DNA of 64,000 bases from Spirillospora albida. GTDB lineage: Bacteria > Actinomycetota > Actinomycetes > Streptosporangiales > Streptosporangiaceae. How positions within the stretch are numbered: position 1 is the first letter of the stretch; each line of letters opens with the position of its first letter. The notes beneath the pieces are model-generated. The model ran no database searches and had not been told where the DNA came from. It worked only from the letters and a program-made list of their open reading frames with translations. The stretch lies in the NCBI RefSeq assembly GCF_000718255.1, contig NZ_JOFJ01000003.1, positions 62,001 to 126,000 of the forward strand, read 5' to 3'. The position numbers and the translations under genes are program-made. This document shows positions 34,292-43,077 of this stretch, one piece after another.

Positions 34292-34810
34292 GTGAATCTT
34301 CAGGACATGATGGTGTACCGCGACAGCGGGTCGCGAACGTCCCGCCGGTACCTGATGTCCTACGAGGAGCGGGTCATCGGCGTCCGCCGCCATCCGGCGG
34401 TGCTGCTGCCGCCGATCGCGCTGGTCGTCGGCGGGATGATCGCGTGCGGCGCGGCCGCCGCCACCGTCGGCGCGCTGTGGCTGTGGTGGCTGTGGCTGCT
34501 CGCGGTCGGCTGGCTCGTCTGGAAGGTGTTCGCCTGGTCGGTGGAGTTCTTCCTGGTCACCGAGCACCGGGTGATGCTGGTCACCGGCGTGCTCAACCGG
34601 AACGTCGCGATGATGCCGGTGGCGAAGGTCACCGATATCGCGCTGGAGCGCTCGCTCGGCGGCCGGATGCTGGGGTACGGCGAGTTCATCCTGGAGTCGG
34701 CCGGGCAGAAGCAGGCGCTCCGCAACGTCCGCCACATGCCGTATCCGGAGCAGCTGTACTTCGAGGTCTCCTCCGTGATCTTCGGTTCCACGGACGAGTC
34801 CCCCGACTGA
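34292..34810 (+). CDS. PH domain-containing membrane protein (bPH_2)
   Basis: 172 aa from GTG 34292 with AGAGG upstream. A cytosolic N-terminus (SYEERVIGVRRHP) leads into two hydrophobic segments (VLLPPIALVVGGMIACGAAA; ALWLWWLWLLAVGWLVW). A bacterial pleckstrin-homology domain follows (FFLVTEHRVMLVTGVLNRNV, MPVAKVTDIALERSLGGRML, GYGEFILESAGQ). The family sits in the inner membrane; function is unclear. TACGGT about 34 nt upstream is a possible -10. It is convergent with the polyamine operon. Confidence 0.9.
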   Translation: MNLQDMMVYRDSGSRTSRRYLMSYEERVIGVRRHPAVLLPPIALVVGGMIACGAAAATVGALWLWWLWLLAVGWLVWKVFAWSVEFFLVTEHRVMLVTGVLNRNVAMMPVAKVTDIALERSLGGRMLGYGEFILESAGQKQALRNVRHMPYPEQLYFEVSSVIFGSTDESPD

Positions 34811-34830
34811 CGGCGCCGGCCGGGGCCCGG

Positions 34831-36252
34831 TCAGGAGTCGAAGCCCAGGCCCATGCGGTCCAGGGCGCGGAGCCAGAGGCCGCGGCGGCCGGCGTTGCGG
34901 TCGGCGCGGGCGATCTCCCGGCGGGTCAGCTCGATCACGCCGAAGCGGAGCGGTTCGGGCGGGAACGGGACGGGCTTGGAGCGCACCATGGCGAGGCGGG
35001 TCCGCTCCGTGCGCTCGCCGGGGGCGAGGCCGACGCGCAGCAGGTCGAGCATGACGTCGGCGCCGAAGCGGGTCGCCCCGACGCCCAGGCCGGTGTAGCC
35101 GGCCGCGTAGGACAGGCGGCCGTCGTAGGCCGTCCCGTAGAAGGCGCAGAAGCGCGAGCACGTGTCGATGACCCCGCCCCAGGCGTTGGTGAAGCGGACG
35201 CCCTCCAGCTGGGGGAACGTGGTGAAGAAGTGCCGGGCGAGGGTCTCGAACGTGGCGGGGCGGTTCTCCAGTTCGACGCGGTTGGCGTTGCCGTAGTGGT
35301 AGATGGCGTCGTAGCCGCCCCACAGGATGCGGTCGTCGGCGGTGAGCCGGTAGTAGTGGAACTGGTTGGCGCTGTCGCCCACGCCCTGGCGGTTGCGCCA
35401 GCCGAGGGCGTCCTTCTGCTCCGGGGTCAGCGGCTCGGTCACGAGGGCGTAGTCGTAGACGGGCACGATGTAGTGCTTGAGCCGCCGGAGCAATTGCGGG
35501 AACGCTCCAATCCCGAGTGCGACGCGTCCCGCGGTGAGCGTCCCGTACGGGGTGTCGAGGCGGAGCCCCGCCCCCTCCGGGCGCAGCCGGTCGACGCGGG
35601 TGTTCTCGTGGATCCGGACGCCGAGCGACCGGCACGCGTCCGCCAGGCCCCACGCCAGCTTGGCGGGATGGACCATCGCGACGCCCTCCCGGTCCCAGAG
35701 GCCGGCGAGGTAGGTGGGCGAGGTGATCTCGGCGCGCACCGCGTCCCGGTCGAGGAGAACGGGACCGGCCCCCAGGTCGCGCGCCCGCGCGGCCTCCTCC
35801 GCGAGGCCCTCCGCCTGCCACTCCTCCGTCGCGACGGCGAGCTCTCCGGTGGTCTCCCACTCCGCGTCGATGCCGTACCGGACGAGGGTGCCGCCGATGT
35901 CGCGCAGGTTCTCGCGGCCGAGGCGCTCCAGGACCGGCAGCTCGTCCGGCCAGCGGCCGGCGCCGTTGCTCAGGCCGTGGGTGAGGCTGGCGGAGCAGAA
36001 CCCCCCGTTGCGGCCGGACGCCGCGGCGCCCGCACGCCCGGCCTCCAGCACCACCACGTCGAGGGAGGGGTCGCGCTCCTTGGCGAGCAGGGCCGTCCAA
36101 AGCCCGCTGTACCCGCCGCCCACCACGGCGAGGTCGCACGTGCGCGTCCCCGTCAGGGCGGGCCGCGCCTCGGGCCGGGCCGGATCCTGGAGCCAGAAGG
36201 GGGCGGGTTCGGCGTCCGCCAGCGAGTCTCGCACGTCCACGGGCCGAGTCAC
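34831..36252 (-). CDS. FAD-dependent oxidoreductase, gamma-glutamylputrescine oxidase-like
   Basis: 473 aa, GTG start one base after the potC stop. DAO family: the N-terminal dinucleotide motif TCDLAVVGGGYSGLWTALLA, GRNGGFCSASLTHGLSNG, and a C-terminal FAD contact region (AAGYTGLGVGATRFGADVML). In this operon it most likely oxidises putrescine or gamma-glutamylputrescine (PuuB role), releasing ammonia and H2O2 and giving an aldehyde for the dehydrogenase that heads the operon. No PuuA-type ligase or PuuD hydrolase is present in the window, so the substrate form is uncertain. Confidence 0.9.
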   Translation of the reverse strand: MTRPVDVRDSLADAEPAPFWLQDPARPEARPALTGTRTCDLAVVGGGYSGLWTALLAKERDPSLDVVVLEAGRAGAAASGRNGGFCSASLTHGLSNGAGRWPDELPVLERLGRENLRDIGGTLVRYGIDAEWETTGELAVATEEWQAEGLAEEAARARDLGAGPVLLDRDAVRAEITSPTYLAGLWDREGVAMVHPAKLAWGLADACRSLGVRIHENTRVDRLRPEGAGLRLDTPYGTLTAGRVALGIGAFPQLLRRLKHYIVPVYDYALVTEPLTPEQKDALGWRNRQGVGDSANQFHYYRLTADDRILWGGYDAIYHYGNANRVELENRPATFETLARHFFTTFPQLEGVRFTNAWGGVIDTCSRFCAFYGTAYDGRLSYAAGYTGLGVGATRFGADVMLDLLRVGLAPGERTERTRLAMVRSKPVPFPPEPLRFGVIELTRREIARADRNAGRRGLWLRALDRMGLGFDS

Positions 36253-36253
36253 C

Positions 36254-37081
36254 TCATCGGACGGCGCGGGCGTTCCGCCGCGCCGAAATGATCGCGATCA
36301 CGACGCCGACCGCGAAGATCAGCGTGCCCATCACGTTGACCTGCGGGGGCGTACCGGTACGGGTCGAGCCGTAGATCCACAGGGGGAAGGTCACGGTGGC
36401 GCCGCTGGTGAAGTTCGAGATGACGAAGTCGTCGATCGACAGCACGAACGCCAGCAGCGCGCCGGACACCACCCCCGGCATGATGGTCGGCAGCGTGACG
36501 AGCCGGAAGCGCGCCCACGGCCCGGCTCCCAGGTCCTGCGCGGCCTCCTCGATCGAGGGGTCGAGCCCCACGACCCGGGCGCGGACGGTCACCGCCACGA
36601 ACGCGATCGAGAACATCACGTGCGCCACGAGGATCGTCAGGTAGCCGCGCGGCAGGTTGAACGTGACGAACATCGACAGCAGCGACGCCCCCATCACGAT
36701 CTCCGGGCAGGAGATCGCCATGAACAGGACGATGTTCGTCGCCCCCCTCCCGCGGAACCGGTAGCGGCCGAGGGCGAGGCCCGCGAACGTCCCGAGGACA
36801 GTGGTGATCAGGGTGCTCAGCAGGGCGATCGTCAGCGAGTTGACGACGGCGGTGGTGAGGTCGCTCTTGTCGAACAGATGGACGTACCACCTGAGCGTGA
36901 ACCCCTCCCACCGGAAGTTCTGCTTACCGTGGGTGTCGTTGAACCCGAACAAGATCATGATCGCGATGGGCAGGATCAGCCATCCGATCAGGACCAGGGT
37001 GTAGAGCCGCAGGCCGGAGATCCGGCGCCGCCGCTTCGGCGCCCTCGGCGCCGCGGTCTCGGGCTTGGTCAGGGTGGTCAT
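36254..37081 (-). CDS. potC: Polyamine ABC transporter permease
   Basis: 275 aa inner-membrane permease. Six hydrophobic segments starting with LYTLVLIGWLILPIAIMILF. The cytoplasmic EAA loop reads EEAAQDLGAGPWARF, which docks the ATPase. It pairs with PotB to form the channel for spermidine/putrescine import. Its ATG overlaps the potB stop by 4 nt (37078-37081). Position after potB matches the canonical pot operon order. Confidence 0.95.
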   Translation of the reverse strand: MTTLTKPETAAPRAPKRRRRISGLRLYTLVLIGWLILPIAIMILFGFNDTHGKQNFRWEGFTLRWYVHLFDKSDLTTAVVNSLTIALLSTLITTVLGTFAGLALGRYRFRGRGATNIVLFMAISCPEIVMGASLLSMFVTFNLPRGYLTILVAHVMFSIAFVAVTVRARVVGLDPSIEEAAQDLGAGPWARFRLVTLPTIMPGVVSGALLAFVLSIDDFVISNFTSGATVTFPLWIYGSTRTGTPPQVNVMGTLIFAVGVVIAIISARRNARAVR

Positions 37082-37941
37082 CGTCCCGCCGCCTCCAGGA
37101 CGTCCTTCGTGCCGAGCGTCCGGGCGTAGACGAAGATGCCGATCAGCAGGATCGCCATCAGCGTGAACGACAGAGCGGACGCGACCGGGTAGGCGCTGTT
37201 GCCGAAGTACTCGGACTGGATCACATTGCCGATCATGGTGTTCTGGGGGCCGCCGAGGACCTCCGCGTTCACGTAGTCCGCCGAGATCGGCACGAACGTC
37301 ATGATCACGCCGGCGAACACGCCGGGCAGCGAGAGCGGCAGGATCACCTTGGTGAACGCGTGCAGCCGGCTCGCGTACAGGTCGTAGGCCGCCTCCACGA
37401 CCCGGTGGTCGACCCGTTCGAGCGCCACGTAGATCGGCAGCACCATGAACGGCAGGAAGTTGTACGTGAGCCCCGACACCACCGCCGTCGCCGTGTCCAG
37501 GATGTGGAAGTCGTCGGGGACGATGCCGTGGTCGCGCAGCGGCCCGAGGATCGGCCCGTTGTCGGTCAGGACGAGCTTCCAGGAGACCGTCCTGAGCACG
37601 AACGACACGAAGTACGGCAGGAGCAGGAGGAACAGGTACGTCGACTTGTGCCGGCCGCCGTGGAACGCGATCCAGTACGCGGCCGGGTAGGCGAGCGCGA
37701 TGCAGGCGCCCGTCGCCAGGAGCCCGTACCAGAGGGACCGGACGAACTTGTCGCCGTAGGTGTCGAGGCCGTCGACGTAGTTGCGCCAGTGGAAGGTCTG
37801 CTGGAACCCGTCCACGAGGTTCCCGGTCTGGAGCGACAGCGACACCATCAGCACCAGCGGGATCGCGAAGAACGCGAGCAGCCACAGGCCGCTGGGCAGG
37901 ATCATCAGGTACGGCGCGAGCCGGCCGCTCTTCGCGGCCAT
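37078..37941 (-). CDS. potB: Polyamine ABC transporter permease
   Basis: 287 aa inner-membrane permease with six TM segments (YLMILPSGLWLLAFFAIPLV first) and the EAA-like loop VEAAYDLYASRLHAF. It forms a heterodimer with PotC. The ATG overlaps the potD stop by one base (TGATG), so it is translationally coupled; a GTG one codon upstream is possible. Confidence 0.95.
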   Translation of the reverse strand: MAAKSGRLAPYLMILPSGLWLLAFFAIPLVLMVSLSLQTGNLVDGFQQTFHWRNYVDGLDTYGDKFVRSLWYGLLATGACIALAYPAAYWIAFHGGRHKSTYLFLLLLPYFVSFVLRTVSWKLVLTDNGPILGPLRDHGIVPDDFHILDTATAVVSGLTYNFLPFMVLPIYVALERVDHRVVEAAYDLYASRLHAFTKVILPLSLPGVFAGVIMTFVPISADYVNAEVLGGPQNTMIGNVIQSEYFGNSAYPVASALSFTLMAILLIGIFVYARTLGTKDVLEAAGR

Positions 37942-39170
37942 CACGAGCCCTTCGCGATGGGCTCGAAGATCTTCTGGTACTGCGTCTCCTCCGCCTGCGT
38001 GAGGCGGCGGAAGTGCTTCAGCCGCGCCATGTCGGCCTCGGACGGGTAGACGAGCGGGCTCGTGCTGAGCCGGGTCAGCTCCTCCTTCTCGTCGCCCTTC
38101 GCCTTCGCCGCGTCCGCCGCGACGATCGCCTTGGTCGCCGGGACGGGCGTGATGTAGTTGATGTACTCGGTGAGCGGCGCGTTGTTGGCCGGCAGGTACA
38201 GCCAGTCCATGAGGGTGAGGGCGTCGACCGGGTTCTCGGCGGTCTTCGGGATGCACATGTTGTCCGTCCAGAGGGTGCCGCCCTCCTCCGGGATGACGAA
38301 CTTCACGTCCGGGCTGGTCAGGCTGTAGACGTCCCCGGACCACGCCATCGTGATCCAGACGTCGCCCTTGCTGACCGCGTCCACGTAGTCCTGGTTGTAG
38401 TACTTGCGGATGAGCTTCGCCTCGCGCTGCTCGCGGAGCTTCGCGGCGGCCTTCTCCCAGTCGGCGGGCGTCGACTTCTCGGGGTCGACGCCGAGGGCGA
38501 GCATCCCGAAGTTGCCGAGCTCCTGCGAGTCGCCCATCATCCCGATCCGGCCCTTGTACTTCGGGTCGAAGAGCTGGGCAATGCTGGTGATCTCGTCCTT
38601 GACGTAATTGGTGTTGTACGCGATGCCGGTGATGCCCGACATGTACGGCAGCATGAACGTGTTGCCGGGGTCGTACGACGGGTTCTTGAACCCCGCCCCC
38701 GCGTGCGCCGCGAAGTTCTTCAGCCTGCCGTGGTCGAGCGGCGCGAGGTAGCCGAGCTGCCGGCACTTCTCCAGCTGGATGCCGTTCGTGATGACCATCA
38801 GGTCGAACCCGATCGACTGGCCCGCCGCAAGCGGCGCCTGGATCTTGCCGAACCACGGACCGGTCTCCTGGATGACCTCCTTGTAGGTCACCCTGATGCC
38901 GGTCTCCTTCTCGAACGCCTTGATCGTCGCGTGGTCGTCCTGCATGTACCCGGGCCAGTTCGCCCAGTTCAGCTTCCCGTTGCGCGCCTTCCCGGCCCAG
39001 TACTCCCGAACGTCGTTCCGGCTGACCTTCGACTTGCCGCCCTGGCCCTCCACACCGCACGCCGACAGCGCGAGGCCCGCGCCGGCCGCGCCCATCAGCC
39101 TCAGGAAGTCGCGCCGGCCTGCCCGCGGCCGGGTGAGTCCGCGCACGAACGCGGGGTCGTTCTCGCTCAC
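37941..39170 (-). CDS. potD: Polyamine-binding lipoprotein
   Basis: 409 aa. The N-terminus has a twin-arginine motif (GRRDFLRLM) followed by a hydrophobic stretch and a lipobox Cys (GLALSACG), so it is probably a Tat-exported lipoprotein on the outer face of the membrane. Mature part is the PotD/PotF fold (LNWANWPGYMQDDHATIKAF, GYLAPLDHGRLKN, PYMSGITGIAYNTNYV, WLYLPANNAPL). It captures spermidine or putrescine for PotABC. It begins 9 nt after the potA stop. Confidence 0.96.
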   Translation of the reverse strand: MSENDPAFVRGLTRPRAGRRDFLRLMGAAGAGLALSACGVEGQGGKSKVSRNDVREYWAGKARNGKLNWANWPGYMQDDHATIKAFEKETGIRVTYKEVIQETGPWFGKIQAPLAAGQSIGFDLMVITNGIQLEKCRQLGYLAPLDHGRLKNFAAHAGAGFKNPSYDPGNTFMLPYMSGITGIAYNTNYVKDEITSIAQLFDPKYKGRIGMMGDSQELGNFGMLALGVDPEKSTPADWEKAAAKLREQREAKLIRKYYNQDYVDAVSKGDVWITMAWSGDVYSLTSPDVKFVIPEEGGTLWTDNMCIPKTAENPVDALTLMDWLYLPANNAPLTEYINYITPVPATKAIVAADAAKAKGDEKEELTRLSTSPLVYPSEADMARLKHFRRLTQAEETQYQKIFEPIAKGS

Positions 39171-39179
39171 TGGGTGCTC

Positions 39180-40328
39180 CTATGCGTCCGGGTGGATGGC
39201 GTACGAGTGACGGGGGTCCCACGACAGCCAGACGTCGTCGCCGCGTACGGCGATGTCGTCCGCGGACGTCGCGTTCTGGAGGAAGACGACGACGTCCGCC
39301 CCGGCGGCCGTCGTGACGTTGTAGTTGGTGGAGGTGCCGAGGTACACGACCTCGGTCACCGTCCCCCGGACGCGGCACAGTCCCTCGTCCGGCCTGTCGA
39401 GCCCGATTCCGATCTTCTCGGGCCGGACGGTCAGCTCCAGCCGCTCGCCGACGGCGACCGCGGCGCCGTCGCGCAGCGGCACCTCGATCCGCTCGTCCGG
39501 GCCGCCCGCCAGCACCGCGCGCTCCCCCGCCCCGGCGACCTCGCCGCCCAGCAGGTTCGACGTCCCGATGAACCCGGCGACGAAGCGGGTCGCGGGCCGC
39601 TCGTAGATCTCCCGGGGCGTGCCGAGCTGCTCGATCACCCCGTCGTTCATGACGGCGATGCGGTCCGACATGGTGAGCGCCTCGCTCTGGTCGTGCGTCA
39701 CGTACACGAACGTGATGCCGACCTCCCGCTGGATCCGTTTCAGCTCCACCTGCATGAGCTGGCGGAGCTTCAGGTCCAGCGCGCCCAGCGGCTCGTCCAG
39801 CAGGAGGGCGCGCGGCCGGTTGACCAGGGCGCGCGCCAAGGCGACCCGCTGCTGCTGCCCCCCCGACAGCTCCGCCGGCCGGCGCTTCTCCCGCCCCGCC
39901 AGGTCGACGACGCCGAGCATCGCGCCGACCCGGGATCTGATCTCGTCCTTGGGCACGCCCTTGCGGCGCAGGCCGAACGCGACGTTCTCGAAGACGTTCA
40001 TGTGCGGGAACAGCGCGTACGACTGGAACACCATGTTGACGTCGCGCTTGTTCGCCGGGACGCCCGTGACGTCGCTCCCGTGCAGGTACACCGCGCCGGC
40101 CGTCGGATCCTCGAACCCGGCGATCATCCGCATCGTCGTGGTCTTGCCGCATCCGGACGGGCCGAGCAGGGAGAAGAACTCCCCCTCCGCTATCCGCAGG
40201 TCCACTCCGCGGACCGCCGCGACCGTCTCCCCATGGGACACGTACGACTTCTCCACACCGGACAGTTCGATCGCGGCGACGGCGCGCTCCGGGGCCTCGC
40301 GCACCGGCGCGGACTGGGTCTCGGTCAT
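39180..40328 (-). CDS. potA: Polyamine ABC transporter ATP-binding protein
   Basis: 382 aa. Walker A GPSGCGKTTTMRMIAG, Q-loop MVFQSYALFPHM, signature LSGGQQQRVALARAL, Walker B ALLLDEPLGALD, H-loop YVTHDQSEALTMSD, and a C-terminal TOBE domain (VRPEKIGIGLDRP; TSTNYNVTT) that sets regulation in PotA/MalK-type ATPases. It powers PotBC. It starts 24 nt after the aldehyde dehydrogenase stop in the same operon. Confidence 0.97.
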   Translation of the reverse strand: MTETQSAPVREAPERAVAAIELSGVEKSYVSHGETVAAVRGVDLRIAEGEFFSLLGPSGCGKTTTMRMIAGFEDPTAGAVYLHGSDVTGVPANKRDVNMVFQSYALFPHMNVFENVAFGLRRKGVPKDEIRSRVGAMLGVVDLAGREKRRPAELSGGQQQRVALARALVNRPRALLLDEPLGALDLKLRQLMQVELKRIQREVGITFVYVTHDQSEALTMSDRIAVMNDGVIEQLGTPREIYERPATRFVAGFIGTSNLLGGEVAGAGERAVLAGGPDERIEVPLRDGAAVAVGERLELTVRPEKIGIGLDRPDEGLCRVRGTVTEVVYLGTSTNYNVTTAAGADVVVFLQNATSADDIAVRGDDVWLSWDPRHSYAIHPDA

Positions 40329-40352
40329 GACGGGGTTCCTTCGCCTTGCCGG

Positions 40353-41786
40353 TCAGGCACCGATGTAGTGCATGACGTGCTTGACACGCGTGTAGTCCTC
40401 GATGCCGTACATCGACAGGTCCTTGCCGTAGCCGGAGTGCTTGAAGCCGCCGTGCGGCATCTCCGACACGAACGGGATGTGGGTGTTCACCCACACCGCG
40501 CCGAAGTCGAGCGCCTTCGTCATCCGCATGGCGCGGCCGTGGTCCCGCGTCCACACGCTGGCCGACAGCCCGTACCGGACGTCGTTCGCCCAGCGGACCG
40601 CCTGCTCCTCGTCCGCGAACCGCTGCACGGTGATGACGGGGCCGAACACCTCGTCCTGGATCAGCTCGTCGTCCTGGCGGAGGCCGCCCACGACGGTCGG
40701 CGCGAAGAAGTACCCGCGATCGCCGACCCGCCGCCCGCCCGTCAGGATCTCGGCATGGTCGGGCGCGCGGTCGATGAACCCCTGGACGCGCTCCAGCTGG
40801 GCGGCGTTGTTGACCGGGCCGTAGTCGGCGTCCGCGTCGGCGGGCGGCCCCACCACCGTGTTCTCGGCGGCCTCCGTGAGCGCCTCCACGAAGTCGTCGT
40901 GCAGTCGCTCCGCCACCAGGACCCGGGTGGCGGCGGTGCAGTCCTGGCCCGCGTTGAAATACCCCGCGCCCGCGATGCCCGCGGCCGCGGCCTCCACGTC
41001 CGCGTCGTCGAACACGACGACCGGCGCCTTGCCGCCCAGCTCCAGGTGCACGCGCTTGAGGTCGCGGGCCGCGGACGCGGCGACCTCCATGCCCGCCCGG
41101 ACCGACCCCGTGATCGCGACCATCTGCGGCGTCGGGTGCTCCACCAGCGCCCGTCCCGTGGCGCGGTCACCGCACAGCACGTTGAGGACGCCCGGCGGCA
41201 GGAACTCCGCGGCGATCTCCGCCAGCAGCAGCGTGCTCGCCGGCGTCGTCTCCGACGGCTTCAGCACCACCGTGTTGCCCGCCGCGAGCGCCGGCCCGAT
41301 CTTCCAGACCGCCATCATCATCGGGTAGTTCCACGGCGTGACCTGCGCGACCACCCCGATCGGCTCCCGCCGGACCGAGGACGTGTGGTCCGCCATGTAC
41401 TCGGCGGTCGCCTTGCCCTCCAGGACCCGCGACGCCCCCGCGAAGAACCGGAGGTTGTCCACCATGGGCGGGACCTCCTCGTCCATGGTGAGCTGGACGG
41501 GCTTGCCGGTGTCGCGGCACTCGGCGTCCACGAGCTCCCCGGCGCGCGCCTCCACGGCGTCCGCGAACCGCAGCAACGCGAGGCTCCGGTCCTTGGGGGT
41601 CGCGTCGCGCCAGCCGGGGAACGCGCCGGACGCCGCCCGGAACGCCGCGTCGACGTCCTCCGCGCCCGACAGGGGCGCCTCCCCGTAGACCTGGCCGGTG
41701 CTGGGATCGACCACCTCCAGCGTCCGCCCGTCCTTGGCGGGGGTGTACTCCCCACCGATAAAGTTGCGCAACCGTTCGCCGGACAT
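40353..41786 (-). CDS. Gamma-aminobutyraldehyde dehydrogenase-like aldehyde dehydrogenase
   Basis: 477 aa from the ATG preceded by GGGAGGG. NAD-dependent aldehyde dehydrogenase: VTPWNYPMMMAVWKIGPALA, KPSETTPAS, ITGSVRAGMEVA, catalytic Glu in LELGGKAPVVVF and Cys in YFNAGQDCTAATRVLVA. GQDCTA and the operon context fit PatD/PuuC-type enzymes turning 4-aminobutyraldehyde (or its glutamyl form) into GABA. Heads the polyamine operon. The 159-bp gap to the divergent Lrp gene must hold the operon promoter and probably Lrp sites. Confidence 0.92.
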   Translation of the reverse strand: MSGERLRNFIGGEYTPAKDGRTLEVVDPSTGQVYGEAPLSGAEDVDAAFRAASGAFPGWRDATPKDRSLALLRFADAVEARAGELVDAECRDTGKPVQLTMDEEVPPMVDNLRFFAGASRVLEGKATAEYMADHTSSVRREPIGVVAQVTPWNYPMMMAVWKIGPALAAGNTVVLKPSETTPASTLLLAEIAAEFLPPGVLNVLCGDRATGRALVEHPTPQMVAITGSVRAGMEVAASAARDLKRVHLELGGKAPVVVFDDADVEAAAAGIAGAGYFNAGQDCTAATRVLVAERLHDDFVEALTEAAENTVVGPPADADADYGPVNNAAQLERVQGFIDRAPDHAEILTGGRRVGDRGYFFAPTVVGGLRQDDELIQDEVFGPVITVQRFADEEQAVRWANDVRYGLSASVWTRDHGRAMRMTKALDFGAVWVNTHIPFVSEMPHGGFKHSGYGKDLSMYGIEDYTRVKHVMHYIGA

Positions 41787-41945
41787 GTCGCCCTCCCTGA
41801 ACACCCGAGATGCCGGTGTTCGCCCGACCTTGACAGACAAAGCCGCGCCAACACAAGTGATTCCGTTGTTACGATCGAGTTTCACCACTGATTCGCTTGA
41901 CCACCTTCACCCTCACCTCCGTAAGTCGCAGCTAGGAGACCCACG
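41787..41945. promoter_or_regulatory. Divergent promoter region, polyamine operon and Lrp gene
   Basis: Relatively AT-rich 159 bp (for example 41845-41895). On the plus strand TTGACC near 41897 could serve the Lrp gene, with a weak -10 near 41922. On the minus strand I find no convincing pair of hexamers. Autoregulated, divergent Lrp genes usually bind here; that is inference. Confidence 0.4.
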
Positions 41946-42407
41946 ATGAGCCAACGACGAGGGGTCCAGCTCGACGAGACCGCGAAGCAGATCATCGAGC
42001 AGCTCCAGCAGGACGGCCGCCGCTCCTACGCCGCGATCGGCAAGGCCGTCGGCCTCTCCGAGGCCGCCGTCCGCCAGCGCGTCCAGAAGCTCCTCGACAC
42101 CGGCGTCATGCAGATCGTCGGCGTCACCGACCCCCTCATGGTCGGCTTCTCCCGGCAGATGATGATCGGCGTCCGGTGCGAGGGCGACCTGCAGAGGATC
42201 GCCGAGGAGCTCGCCGCCGTCGACGAGATCGACTACGTCGTCATCACCGCCGGCTCGTTCGACATCCTCGTCGAGCTCGTCTGCGAAGACGACGAACGCC
42301 TCCTCGAGCTCCTCGGCCGCATCCGCGCCGTCCCCGGCGTCGTCGCGACCGAGAGCTTCGTCTACCTCAAGCTGCAGAAGCAGACGTATTCGTGGGGCAC
42401 CCGCTGA
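41946..42407 (+). CDS. Lrp/AsnC family transcriptional regulator
   Basis: 153 aa, typical length. N-terminal HTH (LDETAKQIIEQLQQDGRRSY, AIGKAVGLSEAAVRQRVQKL) and C-terminal RAM/AsnC ligand domain (VTDPLMVGFSRQMMIGVRCE, DYVVITAGSFDILVELV). It forms octamers or dimers and senses amino acids. Start has TAGGAG 8 nt upstream. Divergent to the aldehyde dehydrogenase gene, so it is the probable regulator of polyamine uptake and catabolism; in Streptomyces the polyamine cluster also has an adjacent Lrp-type gene as I recall. Confidence 0.95.
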   Translation: MSQRRGVQLDETAKQIIEQLQQDGRRSYAAIGKAVGLSEAAVRQRVQKLLDTGVMQIVGVTDPLMVGFSRQMMIGVRCEGDLQRIAEELAAVDEIDYVVITAGSFDILVELVCEDDERLLELLGRIRAVPGVVATESFVYLKLQKQTYSWGTR

Positions 42408-42480
42408 ATAGTCCTCCAAGGGGATGCCCGGCCGGTCCGCGCGACGTACCGTGAGATGCCGCAAGGAAGGGAGACCGGCC

Positions 42481-42744
42481 ATGACCGATCCGGTTCGCCA
42501 CAACCTTCCCGCCGTCCGCCCCGACGACCCCATCGCCTTCCGGGCGTCCGCCGAGCAGTGCCTCGTCATCCGCGAGGCGGCCGCGCTGATCGGCTGGACC
42601 GTCCACGACTACGTCCTGTCCGCCGCCCTGGACCGGGCCGAACGCGACCTCTACGAGCACGCCGCCGTACGGGACGTCCGGCCATCCCACCCCGCGCCCA
42701 CCACGACCGAACCCTACGTGGCCGTCATTCTGGCCTCGGGCTGA
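42481..42744 (+). CDS. DUF1778/TacA-like ribbon-helix-helix protein, no toxin partner
   Basis: 87 aa from ATG 42481 with GGAAGGGAG upstream. Residues 15-60 (DPIAFRASAEQCLVIREAAA, GWTVHDYVLSAALDRAERDL) fit the DUF1778 fold. That family supplies the antitoxin of TacA-TacT (GNAT toxin) modules through an N-terminal RHH and a C-terminal wrap. No GNAT gene follows; the next 290 bp are non-coding and repetitive. It may be an orphan DNA-binding protein or a toxin-free remnant. Assignment moderately sure. Confidence 0.7.
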   Translation: MTDPVRHNLPAVRPDDPIAFRASAEQCLVIREAAALIGWTVHDYVLSAALDRAERDLYEHAAVRDVRPSHPAPTTTEPYVAVILASG

Positions 42745-42876
42745 CCCACCGCACGCCTTCGAGACCGGCCGGGCCTGCGGTGCACCCGCACCGCAGGCAC
42801 CGGAGGCACCGGAGGCGGCCTGCCCATCGCCGCCCAACCGCCTTCGCTCACCGCCCCCAGCGGCCTCCGCTCGACG

Positions 42877-43077
42877 GCCTCCGCTCACCGCCGCCCAGCG
42901 GGGCCTCCACTCATCGCCGCCCAGCGGGCCTCCACTCATCGCCGCCCAGCGGGCCTCCACTCACCGCCGCCCAGCGGGGCCTCCACTCATCGCCGCCCAG
43001 CGGGCCTCCACTCATCGCCGCCCAGCGGGCCTCCGCTCATCGCGGCCCGGCGGCCTCCGCCAGCCGGGCGGCGTACT
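42877..43077. repeat. 25-bp tandem repeat array at the 3' end of the HIT gene
   Basis: GCCTCC motifs recur at 42877, 42903, 42928, 42953, 42979, 43004, 43029 and 43053, a spacing of 24-26 bp. The middle units are nearly identical (GCCTCCACTCATCGCCGCCC then AGCGG). The unit at 43029 contains the HIT stop codon (TCA at 43037-43039) and the other full units keep a TCA at the same offset. The array therefore looks like amplification of the gene's own 3' end. The rest of the 42745-43036 gap holds a partial unit at 42863 and no gene. Confidence 0.85.

Noticed and set aside
37078..40554. 1158-codon frame covering potB and antisense/other-frame DNA
   Set aside because: Real potB starts at 37941; upstream residues are a shadow of potD and potA in another frame.
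38013..41891. 1292-codon plus-strand frame opposite the polyamine operon
   Set aside because: Composition is antisense shadow and the minus strand carries well-identified genes throughout.
42863..43077. CRISPR array
   Set aside because: Units are directly contiguous 25-bp tandem copies with no variable spacers, and no cas gene is present.
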